A stretch of DNA of 64,000 nucleotides from Thermoplasmata archaeon (GCA_021792355.1 JAJYUV010000003.1:1-64000); one strand, 5' to 3'. Positions 35,047 through 43,838 are shown, counted from the stretch's first letter. Notes: a model not told the origin generated them from the letters alone. Made by a program: numbers and translations.

Positions 35047-36186
35047 ATGGTCTCGTCTAGATTCAAGGCAGTTCTGCCCTCGCCAACTGTCTCCCTAAAC
35101 AACAAGTTTGCCGAACTCAGAGAGAATGGAGAAAACGCAATATCTTTTGGAGTTGGAGAGCCTGATGCTACCACTCCAGAGGTTGTGATTGACTATGCTG
35201 CAAAGAAGGCAAGAGAGGGAAAAACGCACTACACCGCTTCCCTTGGTATCAAGGAACTCAGGGATAAGATCGCTGGGAAGTATCAACTGATGACCGGCAA
35301 AGACGTCAGTTCCAAGAACGTTATCGTCACCATCGCAAAATTTGCAATTAACATGGCTGTTCAATCCGTCATTGAACAAGGCGAAAATGTTCTGATACAG
35401 GATCCTAGTTTCGTATCGTATCCGGAAATTATCAGAATAGCGGGAGGTGTACCCAGGTATTTTAGGTCCAAAGAGGATGGCAGCCCGGACATAGAAGACC
35501 TGAAGGAGAAAATAGATGGAAAAACCAAGATGATCATTATTAATTCCCCATCCAATCCACACGGCTGGGTCGCATCCCATCAGGATATGAAGAGCCTGAC
35601 TGAAGTAGTATCTGACTATAAACTCTACCTTACATCTGACGAGATTTATGAGTCGATAATCTACGAGGGCAAGCACATTTCGCCCCTCTCATTTCCAGGA
35701 ATGGAAGACAGATCATTCATAATAAACGGATTCTCAAAGAGCCATGCGATGACCGGATGGAGGATAGGGTACCTGATCTCTCCGCCAGATTTCACTAAAT
35801 ATATTGATTCATATCAGCAGCAGACCCTGACTTGTGCGTCGTCCATTTCCCAGTACGCAGCTCTGAGGGCAATGGATGAACAGAATTTTCCTTTAACACT
35901 TAGGGAGACTTTTAAGAGAAGGCGAGACCTCCTTCATTCAATTATTTCTAAGAGTGATAAGATAGAATTAAAAAAGCCTGCGGGAACGTTCTATGCTTTC
36001 CCCAGGTTGAGGAATGGAATGACAGGGGAAGAGTTTTCCAACGGTCTGCTGGATAAAAAGAAGGTTCTTGTAACTCCCGGTTTGGGATTCGGTCCGTCTG
36101 GAAAGGACAGGGTAAGATTGTCATTTGCACTTTCAGATGACGACCTAAAGGAAGGCGCGGCCAGAATAGTTGAGTATCTAGGTTGA
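35047..36186 (+). CDS. aspartate/aromatic-type aminotransferase (class I/II)
   Basis: The 379-residue fold-type I PLP enzyme has GVGEPD near residue 37, YTASLGIKELR, TIAKFAINMAVQ, INSPSNPHGWV, SDEIYE, the Schiff-base lysine in INGFSKSHAMTGWRIGY and the carboxylate-binding arginine in RVRLSFA. It transfers amino groups between an amino acid and 2-oxoglutarate. Usual family members have NPSNPTG, while here it is NSPSNPHG. A TATA-like CAATTAAATATCG (35016-35027) lies about 25 nt ahead of the ATG, so it has its own promoter. Confidence 0.88.
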   Translation: MVSSRFKAVLPSPTVSLNNKFAELRENGENAISFGVGEPDATTPEVVIDYAAKKAREGKTHYTASLGIKELRDKIAGKYQLMTGKDVSSKNVIVTIAKFAINMAVQSVIEQGENVLIQDPSFVSYPEIIRIAGGVPRYFRSKEDGSPDIEDLKEKIDGKTKMIIINSPSNPHGWVASHQDMKSLTEVVSDYKLYLTSDEIYESIIYEGKHISPLSFPGMEDRSFIINGFSKSHAMTGWRIGYLISPPDFTKYIDSYQQQTLTCASSISQYAALRAMDEQNFPLTLRETFKRRRDLLHSIISKSDKIELKKPAGTFYAFPRLRNGMTGEEFSNGLLDKKKVLVTPGLGFGPSGKDRVRLSFALSDDDLKEGAARIVEYLG

Positions 36187-36289
36187 AGGCTAATGACACT
36201 CTTATCCAGCTGCAATTTTGCAAGGAACCGCTTTCCAATATACCTCAAAGTCTACGGACAAACGGTCGCTGTACTCTAAGCCAAGCTCT

Positions 36290-36673
36290 CTATTTTCTCT
36301 TTTTTCTATAGGCGGTGTATTTCATCTGGTCGAATTCCAAAACGTGTCTGATTTTCTTAGATATCAGATATTTGCTGATATCCTCTGAAACGTCTCTTAC
36401 ATAAGTTTCCGGAAGCGGTGCTAAAATCGTGATCTCCTTTTTGTCCAGTGGGAAAATCATCCTTAATTTTCCCTCCCTCGTATAGCCTTCCGGTTTTCTG
36501 TTCTTCTTGATATCCTGCATGTTGAGCATTATGATCACATCTCTGTGGTCCGGCTCGTCCTCCATCTCGTTTGTTTCCTTAAAGAACAGTTCCATCATTC
36601 CTCTAAAGCTCTTTTCAAGCTGTTTCCATTCGAAATTTTGTGGGAATATTATGTGACCGCTCCAGTTTTTCAT
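36290..36673 (-). CDS. conserved hypothetical protein next to RpoK
   Basis: The 127-residue product is not recognised. It is charged, rich in Lys, Glu and Asp, with an N-terminal KNWSGHIIFPQNF segment, a central DVIIMLNMQDIKK strand, and no membrane helix, signal or cysteine. It follows rpoK by 7 nt on the same strand, so it is probably co-transcribed with the polymerase subunit. The position suggests an informational role, but nothing in the sequence proves it. Confidence 0.55.
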   Translation of the reverse strand: MKNWSGHIIFPQNFEWKQLEKSFRGMMELFFKETNEMEDEPDHRDVIIMLNMQDIKKNRKPEGYTREGKLRMIFPLDKKEITILAPLPETYVRDVSEDISKYLISKKIRHVLEFDQMKYTAYRKKRK

Positions 36674-36680
36674 ACAATAC

Positions 36681-36872
36681 CTACTTTGCCCTGCGCTTCC
36701 TCTTGACCGTCATCGGTATCGCTCCATTCTCATACTCTAAAAGAGCAATCTTAAGTGGGTCAACAACATCCTTAGGGATTTCAATGATAATCGGCGCCCC
36801 CATTGAAATCTGAAGTGCCCTGGCACCTACTATTCTAGCTTTCTCATACTTGGAATATTTTTTATTTGACAT
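36681..36872 (-). CDS. rpoK: DNA-directed RNA polymerase subunit K (Rpb6)
   Basis: From ATG 36872 the product has 63 residues and covers the Rpb6/omega core: [20 protein letters not shown], then [24 protein letters not shown]. It stabilises the polymerase clamp region. An earlier ATG at 36914 would add 14 residues not matching the family, so 36872 is preferred. The GAF-domain gene lies 58 bp upstream on the same strand, the hypothetical gene 7 nt downstream. Confidence 0.93.
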   Translation of the reverse strand: MSNKKYSKYEKARIVGARALQISMGAPIIIEIPKDVVDPLKIALLEYENGAIPMTVKRKRRAK

Positions 36873-36930
36873 TAAACCACCTGTTGAGTGCTTCATCATG
36901 CTTGAAACTGTCACAAATCTCTCGTTTCAG

Positions 36931-37383
36931 TTATATCCTTCTCCCTATTAAGTTTATTATTCTGTCTAGGAAATGTTTGTCAAGATTGGAGAATGGATCT
37001 ACAAAATCACTGTCTATGTCTATTTCTCCAGTCACTTTACCATCCTTGAATATTGGCGCAACAATCTCTGACTTCGTCTCAGGGAAGCAGGCTATGTACC
37101 TCGAATCCTTTGAAACGTCCGGAACGATCACAGTCAGTTCTTCCTTTGCGGCCAGTCCACAGATGCCTTCGCCCACCTTTATCTTGGTGTGTTCCGTCTC
37201 CTTCGGGCCCGAGTAGGTTCGCAGTACAAGGTCATCACCATCAACCATGTAGATTCCAACCCAGTTGTAATGGGGGACCTTCTCGTTTAGGAAACGAACG
37301 ACAAAGTCCGCAACATCTTCACTCTGTCTCTTCAATTCACGCTCGAATTCTTTGAACAGCGAATCAAAATTTGTTCCTTTCAC
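36931..37383 (-). CDS. GAF-domain protein, free-methionine-sulfoxide-reductase-like
   Basis: The 150-residue protein matches the fRMsr GAF fold: WVGIYMVDGDDLVLRTYSG, VGEGICGLAA, VIVPDVSKDSRYIACFPETKSEIVAPI, and IDIDSDFVDPF. fRMsr reduces free methionine-(R)-sulfoxide using a thiol relay. Of the three cysteines known in the E. coli enzyme (84, 94, 118), those in GICG and in YIAC are present. The first is replaced by His (residue ten before the GICG cysteine), so the relay may use only two. A sensor role is the alternative. Confidence 0.72.
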   Translation of the reverse strand: MKGTNFDSLFKEFERELKRQSEDVADFVVRFLNEKVPHYNWVGIYMVDGDDLVLRTYSGPKETEHTKIKVGEGICGLAAKEELTVIVPDVSKDSRYIACFPETKSEIVAPIFKDGKVTGEIDIDSDFVDPFSNLDKHFLDRIINLIGRRI

Positions 37384-37447
37384 GTCTCCTAATTCTCACT
37401 CGTTATATATATTTGGAGAGGGTGGAGTCACCATGCCTCTCGCAAGC

Positions 37448-38227
37448 CTAGCTGAAGGTGGAGGCAATCTCCGGCAAGTAAGAAGACAGATTTTGATACG
37501 GGTCAGGAAGGGTCTGGTCGCTGAAGTATGTGAATCCTGCAATCGCACCGATACTTATGGTCTCTGACGACGAAAAAGGAACTCCATATGCAATAACGGC
37601 CAATCTGTCCTTGGATACGTTCTGTGCATACCCTTCTAAGCTCGAAACGGAAGGATATCCTTGATCTTCATAAATTACGGTGACATTGAAGATTGAAAGA
37701 TATCCATAAGGGACAAAATCTCCCGGATTTCCGATTGTAATACTTATCCCCAGTACTCTGCTTTGTGCGACTAAACTTGAATAAAACGATTCTCCAGATG
37801 AGTTATCCGAGACTTCGTCAAAAAATATAGCGTGAATGCCGTACCACTTCGAATAATTATGGACGTCTCCCATTATGCTCACCATTGACCTATTTCCGTA
37901 ACTCGTGTAAACGTACCCTAGTACCGTGATACCCGCTGCCTCAGATCTGTTAATCCATTCAGAAAAAGTAGTGTTTGGAGCATTACCTGATCCATTGTTC
38001 GGATTGATTATAATGAAAAAATGAACGTTCCTGTACTCGCTTTGGAGGTTCAGAATATCCTGAAACTGGGACGGGTCGCCGGAGTAAAGTGGTACGAGAA
38101 TAGTGTTCTCACTTACCTCACTTCCAGATTGCGCTTTTAGATGTGAGTAATAGAGAACAATAGAGGTTATTAGTACGACCACTACCAAGACGACGATTAC
38201 CTTCCCCAATGCCGAGAACCGGACCAA
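37448..38227 (-). CDS. spherulation-specific family 4-like extracytoplasmic protein
   Basis: The 259-residue protein has one N-terminal hydrophobic helix (about residues 9-26) serving as signal anchor. The outside domain resembles the spherulin-4 family, a TIM-barrel glycosidase-like fold: VPLYSGDPSQF, FFIIINPNNGSG, VLGYVYTSYGNR, HAIFFDEVSDNSS, and IGNPG. The domain is rich in Asn/Ser with many N-x-S/T sites that could be glycosylated in an archaeon. Catalytic activity has not been shown for most family members. It is divergently transcribed from nop5. Confidence 0.75.
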   Translation of the reverse strand: MVRFSALGKVIVVLVVVVLITSIVLYYSHLKAQSGSEVSENTILVPLYSGDPSQFQDILNLQSEYRNVHFFIIINPNNGSGNAPNTTFSEWINRSEAAGITVLGYVYTSYGNRSMVSIMGDVHNYSKWYGIHAIFFDEVSDNSSGESFYSSLVAQSRVLGISITIGNPGDFVPYGYLSIFNVTVIYEDQGYPSVSSLEGYAQNVSKDRLAVIAYGVPFSSSETISIGAIAGFTYFSDQTLPDPYQNLSSYLPEIASTFS

Positions 38228-38368
38228 GTTTCTCGATCGTCAAATCTACCTTCGCATATAATAGGGTTACGAGTCTGAGGTGATGCAGGAAACTACAAAT
38301 CATCTCTGCACAACTCACTCTCTTTTCTCTCGGAGGTTTCAAGGATTGAATGGGCAAATTATCACCAA

Positions 38369-38380
38369 TGTTTTTATCTC
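38369..38380 (+). promoter_or_regulatory. TATA-like box of the nop5 gene
   Basis: TGTTTTTATCTC is centred about 24 nt before ATG 38397/38400, favouring that start over the ATG at 38280. Confidence 0.4.
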
Positions 38381-38396
38381 ACCGATTTTTCAATGG

Positions 38397-39197
38397 ATGA
38401 TGCTTTATCTAATTTCCGTTGACAGACTCAAGGATGGAGATAGGGAATATCCTCTTACAAAGGAAGACTTCACAAGGATCTATCTCGACATTCTCCAGAA
38501 CGGAAAATCAATTTTCAACGGAGAGCCAGTATCTCTGTCCACTACGTTCAGGAAAAAGGAAATAGATCCCACAATACTGAGGGAGATCCTAGAGGACCTC
38601 AACAGGAAGCTCTTGTCAACAAGACTTACTGAGGATCAGTTGATAGAGAAGATTATTTCCACTCTGGACGAGATGGAAAAGTTCGAGAATTTCCTAGAAC
38701 AGAAAGCGCAGGAAACTAGAACATTCATGAAATATGCAACCTCTGCAAAAAACGATTTCTCCGAAAAGACAACTGAGATGCTGAACCAGATCAAGGGGTT
38801 CGTAAAGGATCTCGAAAAAACGTTGGACGAATACGTCGGTAGGAGCGCCCCTAACTTGAGAAATGTGGTTGGCTACAAGGTGGCTGCCAGGTTGCTTAAA
38901 TCCTTCGGAGGAGTACGGAACCTGGCCATGAGCTCGTCGAGCACGGTCCAGATAATCGGTGCAGAGAAAGCGTTCTTCAGATTCAGAAAGGGAAGGGGTA
39001 CTCCGCCCAAGCATGGAATAATATACGAGATTCCGGACATCTACAAAGCCACTAGGAGCAATTCGGGTAAGATATCACGTGCCTATTCCAATGCAATAGT
39101 TAAGGCGGCAAGGGCAGACTTGGTTGGGATAAAGTCCGAGTCAGATGTAAAACTTAGGAAACGAATCGAAGAGATAAAGAGGTCAGCCAAGAAATAG
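38397..39197 (+). CDS. nop5: C/D-box RNP scaffold protein Nop5 (short N-terminus)
   Basis: The 266-residue product contains a coiled coil (about 85-150) and the Nop domain: PNLRNVVGYKVAARLL, SSSTVQIIGAEKAFFRF, GTPPKHGIIYE and GKISRAYSNAIVKAARAD. Nop5 bridges L7Ae and fibrillarin on box C/D guide RNAs. The N-terminal fibrillarin-binding part is only about 80 residues versus roughly 120 in most archaeal Nop5 proteins. No fibrillarin gene is in the window. The start follows the TATA position. ATG 38400 directly after is equally likely. Confidence 0.85.
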   Translation: MMLYLISVDRLKDGDREYPLTKEDFTRIYLDILQNGKSIFNGEPVSLSTTFRKKEIDPTILREILEDLNRKLLSTRLTEDQLIEKIISTLDEMEKFENFLEQKAQETRTFMKYATSAKNDFSEKTTEMLNQIKGFVKDLEKTLDEYVGRSAPNLRNVVGYKVAARLLKSFGGVRNLAMSSSSTVQIIGAEKAFFRFRKGRGTPPKHGIIYEIPDIYKATRSNSGKISRAYSNAIVKAARADLVGIKSESDVKLRKRIEEIKRSAKK

Positions 39198-39304
39198 GTG
39201 CCATTAAGCCACCCTAAAACGTGACTTGTCCTTTACTATTATTTCAATTGTCCGTGCATTCTCGCTTTCTATATTCGTATAAGTTAAAGTAGTCATTTTC
39301 AATC

Positions 39305-39318
39305 TTATCGGGCGATAA
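39305..39318 (+). promoter_or_regulatory. perfect palindrome at the start of the HPS-RraA gene
   Basis: TTATCG-GG-CGATAA (6-bp arms) ends one base before the ATG at 39320. Its position around the expected transcript start fits a repressor site. This is inference. No second copy was noticed. Confidence 0.3.
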
Positions 39319-39319
39319 T

Positions 39320-40612
39320 ATGGAACCAGTTCTACAGGTCGCCCTGGATTTTGAGAACCTTCACAGGGCTCTTCAGGTTGCTAAGGAGGCAGTTGATGGA
39401 GGGGCAGACTGGATTGAGGTCGGGACCCCTCTGATAAAGAGCGAAGGAATGCAGGCTATAAGAGAGATAAAGAGAAATTTTCCGAAAAAGATCATTGTGG
39501 CTGACATGAAAACAGCAGATGTCGGCGGATTTGAAACGGAACTCGCAGCGAAGAGTGGTGCCCAAATAGTTACTATCCTTGGAATAAGCGATGACCCCAC
39601 AATCACTGAGGCTGTGAAGGCGGGTAAAAAATACGGTGCAGAAATAATGATCGATCTTCTGCAAGTTGAAAACGTGGAGGAGAGAGTTATACAGCTGGAG
39701 AAACTAGGAGTCAAATATTTCTGCGAGCATGTTGGAATCGACATGCAGATGATCGGAAAAGATCCATTAAAGATTTTGGAGCGAGTCGTATCCGCAACCA
39801 AATTGCCAGTCGCAGTTGCAGGAGGACTGAACAAGGAATCCATACCTGAAGTCGTCAAGAGGGGTGCATCAATTATCATCGTCGGAGGTGCTATAACCAA
39901 GGCTCCGAATGTCACTCAAGAGACCTCATCCATTAAGAGGGTAATAGCTACTGGTGTTGCAGAACACGGAGAAATGTACAAGAAGTATTCCAAGAACGAA
40001 ATTATAGAAGCACTTTCAAAGGTATCTTCGTCAAACGTTTCTGATGCCATGCACAGGGAAGGTGCTATCCACGGTCTGATCCCCAGGATTCAGCCAGGCA
40101 CGAAGATAGTAGGAAGGGCTCTGACAGTCAAGACGGTGAATGGCGATTGGGCAAAACCAGTTGAGGCCATAGATCGTGCAAGGGAGGGGGACATACTCGT
40201 TATAGATGCAGATGGAGGGGAAGACGCGGTATGGGGCGAACTGGCTTCATGGAGCTGTATAACAAAGAAGGTGAAGGGGGTGGTGATATGGGGTGCCATA
40301 AGGGATATGGACGAGATAATCAAGATACCATTTCCTGCCTTCACAAGATTCGTTTCCTCGAATGCGGGAGATCCGAAGGGGTTCGGAGAGATCGGGAGCG
40401 AGATAGAGATCAACGGCAAGAAGGTGAGAACTGGGGATTACATCATTGCAGACTACTCCGGCGTGGTGGTCATACCTGAGGAAAACGCACAGGAAATAGC
40501 AAATAGGGCTGTTGACGTAGCTGAGAGGGAGGACAGAGTAAGGGAGGAGATAAGGAGAGGGAGTACCCTTTCGTCGGTCCAGAAGTTGGAGAAGTGGGAG
40601 AAAGTCGGATGA
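39320..40612 (+). CDS. bifunctional 3-hexulose-6-phosphate synthase / RraA-like protein
   Basis: The 430-residue fusion has an N-terminal orotidine-phosphate-decarboxylase-like barrel (1-215) with VALDFEN, VADMKTADVGG and AGGLNKES as in hexulose-6-phosphate synthase, and a C-terminal RraA/HMG-aldolase-like domain (about 225-430) with GELASW and GAIRDMDE (metal and substrate binding). The fusion is known in archaea, where HPS run in reverse supplies ribulose 5-phosphate for nucleotides. The role of the second domain is uncertain. A separate hexulose-phosphate isomerase is not in the window. Its 3' end overlaps the convergent gene by 143 bp. Confidence 0.88.
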   Translation: MEPVLQVALDFENLHRALQVAKEAVDGGADWIEVGTPLIKSEGMQAIREIKRNFPKKIIVADMKTADVGGFETELAAKSGAQIVTILGISDDPTITEAVKAGKKYGAEIMIDLLQVENVEERVIQLEKLGVKYFCEHVGIDMQMIGKDPLKILERVVSATKLPVAVAGGLNKESIPEVVKRGASIIIVGGAITKAPNVTQETSSIKRVIATGVAEHGEMYKKYSKNEIIEALSKVSSSNVSDAMHREGAIHGLIPRIQPGTKIVGRALTVKTVNGDWAKPVEAIDRAREGDILVIDADGGEDAVWGELASWSCITKKVKGVVIWGAIRDMDEIIKIPFPAFTRFVSSNAGDPKGFGEIGSEIEINGKKVRTGDYIIADYSGVVVIPEENAQEIANRAVDVAEREDRVREEIRRGSTLSSVQKLEKWEKVG

Positions 40613-42581
40613 CAGAAGCATTGGATGTCTTGTTCTCATAGAGTCCTTCGTAATACGGCAACCTGTAACCCTTCTCGCCGAGGTACGTCCAGTTTAGCGC
40701 GAACAAGTAGGATGTGCTGTTGTCTGCTGCTGAGCTGTTTTCATATACGAGTTGAAACGGTTCCCGGAAGAATTTTGTGAATGCCGAACCATTTACCTGG
40801 ATAGGAGCCTGGTTCGGGTTCAGGGAACTGTTGTATCCCCAGACTCCATACCTGAGCATGTAGCTGTTCAGGAATACATAGCCAATTGGTGAGTAGGAAC
40901 CATTTTCCCCCGTGATTTCACCTATGGCATCTGGCCAGCTCGTTGCGTTCCAGAGGATGGAAATGTTGTTGAATGGTGAACTGAACCCGTACGAATAGAG
41001 AAGGATTCCTATCTGGTGATCTGTTGCGACTGAAAGGCTTCTATTTCCAGTTTGAATCAGGTACTGAATCGTTGCATTGTCTTCCAGGGTTATTGCCTCG
41101 TTGTGGGAAGGAACGAAATAGTTCACCATAGGGTAGCTGGCAACACCCATCATGAGAACGAGGGAAACTGCCGCTATCACTATAATATTCTCGACAGGTC
41201 TTCTGGCGGAGTACGTAAGGCTTCTTACATTTCTTACCGCACCGCTCCTGGGAACAGTGACTATTGTGACTCCAGCGGGTCCGTTGATTGCAATAGGGGT
41301 GGTGACCTGTCTGACCTCTGCATAGACTTGTTTTATCTTGATTCCAGTACCCCTCTTGATGGATCTGAAGTAATGGTACCACTTGATCAGAACATAGCCA
41401 GTGATGATGCAGAATGGTTCTGAAAGGTACTCAATGTTCCTTGCCGGCAGGAGGACGGTGTTCTTCGTGACGAAGCTGTAGAGCAGGGACAGTATTATTG
41501 CCATAGACCACCCCAGAGTCTCGGCAATGTTGTTTTCAATGAGGAAGTATTTGATCCCAACAACAGAAACTGAGATGAATATGATGAACGGAAGTGATAT
41601 GAAGATGGCAACGTAGCTGATGTACGGCGGTATAAATCCCATCAGACGGAGGAGGAAAAATAGCAGTACTAAGGTGAAGGAAGCAACGAAGACGAGGAAT
41701 AGGTCTCTCTTTGGTGCTATCTCGAGTTTCAGTCCCTCCACGATCTTCACGGCTCTCTCCTTGATTCTTTCAGGGTCTACTCTCCTGAGAATGAAGAACA
41801 TTACGAGGACCAGGGTGTAGAAGAGTCCGATTACTGCCCCGTATCCGAGCCCGTGAACCGCATTAGAAAAGAATGCGACCATGTTTGGGACTCTGAGCAG
41901 AAGGTACGCTATCATCAGTGTCCCTGAGAACTCTATGATAAGCATGTCCGAAACCAACTGCGACTTCCATTTGTTGCTGAGGAGGTTCACGGCAAACACC
42001 ATTCCGATTATCGAGATCAGGAAGAAGTAGGTGGAAAGCTGGTGCGAAAGAACGAGCAGAAGTATCGACAGCGCCATCGGCACAGCAAACACCCTCTTCC
42101 TGTGATATGCCAGGAAAAAGAGTATGGACAGCAGCAGGAAAAAATGGCCAGTGGTCAGATAGTTTGGCTGTGATGTCTGGTACAGCTGAATCGGGCTAAC
42201 CACGAGCAAGAATCCCGCAAGAGCCGAGGTTGTCCTATCAAAGCCGACTTCCCTGGATATCAGGTAAATCAGGAAGGGCGTGAGACCACCAAGGAAAGGA
42301 ATCGAATAATCTAGGGACTCCGCAACCGGGAGCCTGGTTGCGTAGTGGACGAGGTCCACTATAAGATACGTGACCGGAAAATACTGGTATCCGTCAGTAC
42401 CCCAGGGAGAGGACGGAGGATAGGCAAGTGCGTTTCCACTCAGGAACGCCTCGCTTAGGTAGTAATAGATACCGTAGTCGTTCCCCCATGCGTAGTTCAG
42501 AATGTTTGGAAGGAGCCGTATAGCTACCCCAGCAACTATGATTGCGACGATTATTGCAATATCCCTCCTTCCAAGCTTCAT
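40470..42581 (-). CDS. GT-C-fold multi-pass membrane protein (probable glycosyltransferase or OST-like)
   Basis: The 703-residue protein has about 12-13 transmembrane segments, an early loop acidic motif (WGNDYGIYYY, about residues 33-42) typical of GT-C enzymes, and an extracytoplasmic C-terminal domain of about 200 residues with many N-x-S/T sequons. GT-C enzymes move sugars from polyprenol-linked donors. AglB-specific motifs such as WWDYG were not seen. The last 47 codons lie antisense to the HPS-RraA gene and have low-complexity Pro/Ser/Leu content, so the natural stop may have been lost, or a frameshift may exist near 40620. Confidence 0.65.
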   Translation of the reverse strand: MKLGRRDIAIIVAIIVAGVAIRLLPNILNYAWGNDYGIYYYLSEAFLSGNALAYPPSSPWGTDGYQYFPVTYLIVDLVHYATRLPVAESLDYSIPFLGGLTPFLIYLISREVGFDRTTSALAGFLLVVSPIQLYQTSQPNYLTTGHFFLLLSILFFLAYHRKRVFAVPMALSILLLVLSHQLSTYFFLISIIGMVFAVNLLSNKWKSQLVSDMLIIEFSGTLMIAYLLLRVPNMVAFFSNAVHGLGYGAVIGLFYTLVLVMFFILRRVDPERIKERAVKIVEGLKLEIAPKRDLFLVFVASFTLVLLFFLLRLMGFIPPYISYVAIFISLPFIIFISVSVVGIKYFLIENNIAETLGWSMAIILSLLYSFVTKNTVLLPARNIEYLSEPFCIITGYVLIKWYHYFRSIKRGTGIKIKQVYAEVRQVTTPIAINGPAGVTIVTVPRSGAVRNVRSLTYSARRPVENIIVIAAVSLVLMMGVASYPMVNYFVPSHNEAITLEDNATIQYLIQTGNRSLSVATDHQIGILLYSYGFSSPFNNISILWNATSWPDAIGEITGENGSYSPIGYVFLNSYMLRYGVWGYNSSLNPNQAPIQVNGSAFTKFFREPFQLVYENSSAADNSTSYLFALNWTYLGEKGYRLPYYEGLYENKTSNASVIRLSPTSPTSGPTKGYSLSLSPPLLCPPSQLRQQPYLLFPVRFPQV

Positions 42582-42762
42582 TGACTTACAAGAATACGAC
42601 TGAAAGTTATTATTTTATGGTTTCCGGTAGACTCCAAGGTCGTTAAAAGGATGATTTTCCGATTGAGGATGTTCAAATAAACTTAATCATTTTAATGGAA
42701 CAGAAGCAAACTATGACGGCAGGGCCAGGAGGAAGCTATGTCGCAGGAACCATTTGACAACA

Positions 42763-42774
42763 TGTTATATATAA
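42763..42774 (+). promoter_or_regulatory. TATA-like box of the orphan gene at 42793
   Basis: TGTTATATATAA is centred about 25 nt before the GTG at 42793, so a leaderless mRNA starting at GTG is predicted. Confidence 0.45.
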
Positions 42775-42792
42775 TGAAGCAGTTACTTCATC

Positions 42793-43632
42793 GTGTTAGA
42801 CATTCTGGATCGTAAACTGGATATGTCTCTCTACCTTTCGGCTCCTCTACCCACCTCCGGGCCACCATTCTTGGAATACAAGGACCCTATACCCATGGAC
42901 ATACACTTCCACAAAGGGGACGTGTATTTCGATTTCTTTGTAAACAGAACTCTGGCTACGGATTATGAATTTTATAGATATTACAACCCCATAATTTATG
43001 GAAACTACGTTCTGCTGGCCGAGAGGATAGAGTGGCCAGAGCTGGATCAGATTAGGGGTGAAATTACGTCTATCCCGACCTTCATTCTAGGCGGACTTTA
43101 CACGCACAAGGGCAGGGTTATGATAGATTTCAGGTTTCACAACTCAGATCTCCAGCGTGTAGTAGGTCTCGTAAAAATGCTGGTTTCCATAAGTACGGAC
43201 GTAAGAGTAACGTACATGGGAAAATCAGATGGGCTGAGGGCCAAACTGAACGAGATGCAAACGAGGGCTCAGATGTCAGTGGCTAGGTTCACGTATGCCG
43301 ACGATTCAGACAAGAATTACATGATGGAGTGGAAGGGAATCACTGAGCAGCGTGCAGCAGTGTCATATGGGGAGGGTGGAAAGGGAGAGACTGGCAGACT
43401 GGACATTTCACGCGCCCCTATAGAGCCTCTTCTTCTAACGTTGATCAGGGATCAATTACCAATAGTTGGTTACTTCGAGAACCACGATAGAGGTAAAGTG
43501 AATTCCATCGCTATCTTCCCGTCTTTCTTGGCCAAACCCTTCCTCGTGCGTTATTTCGAACTGACAGAGAACCTGAAGGACATAAGGCTCGAATACGTCG
43601 AATCGTACGGGGATGTAAGGGATACAATCTGA
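42793..43632 (+). CDS. hypothetical protein, 279 residues, GTG start
   Basis: Not recognised. The product is soluble, mixed alpha/beta, with repeated strand-like segments (VYFDFFVNRTLAT, YGNYVLLAERIEW, GRVMIDFRFHNSDLQRVVGLVKMLVS). The last pattern, a beta strand followed by an amphipathic helix in mid-protein, is reminiscent of sensor domains that precede HTH segments in archaeal regulators, but no HTH is seen. No signal or membrane segment. The promoter position supports GTG 42793. The first ATG, 42823, is an alternative. It is upstream of and co-directional with the NAD kinase operon, with a 206-bp gap. Confidence 0.6.
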   Translation: MLDILDRKLDMSLYLSAPLPTSGPPFLEYKDPIPMDIHFHKGDVYFDFFVNRTLATDYEFYRYYNPIIYGNYVLLAERIEWPELDQIRGEITSIPTFILGGLYTHKGRVMIDFRFHNSDLQRVVGLVKMLVSISTDVRVTYMGKSDGLRAKLNEMQTRAQMSVARFTYADDSDKNYMMEWKGITEQRAAVSYGEGGKGETGRLDISRAPIEPLLLTLIRDQLPIVGYFENHDRGKVNSIAIFPSFLAKPFLVRYFELTENLKDIRLEYVESYGDVRDTI

Positions 43633-43838
43633 CTTCAGATCCCGACAGCAGGCTGAGCCTGACAATCTTTCCACCTGATTCCATATTAGGTATCTGTCAG
43701 CTGGACCGTCGCCTGAAATTCCATCAGCATCTACCAATAATTCTTCATTCTTCAGGCTTAAATATTTAGAGAGAATGCCCACCTAACGATGATTAGCTTC
43801 CTTAAAATCGCCATTCTAAAGTGTTGGGGGCATTAGAT

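Noticed and set aside
38280..38396. N-terminal extension of Nop5 from ATG 38280
   Set aside because: The extra 39 residues do not match Nop5, and the TATA-like box at 38369-38380 favours 38397 or 38400.
42685..42747. 20-codon mini-ORF in front of the gene at 42793
   Set aside because: It has an ATG near a TATA-like segment, but is too short to judge and no conserved motif is visible.
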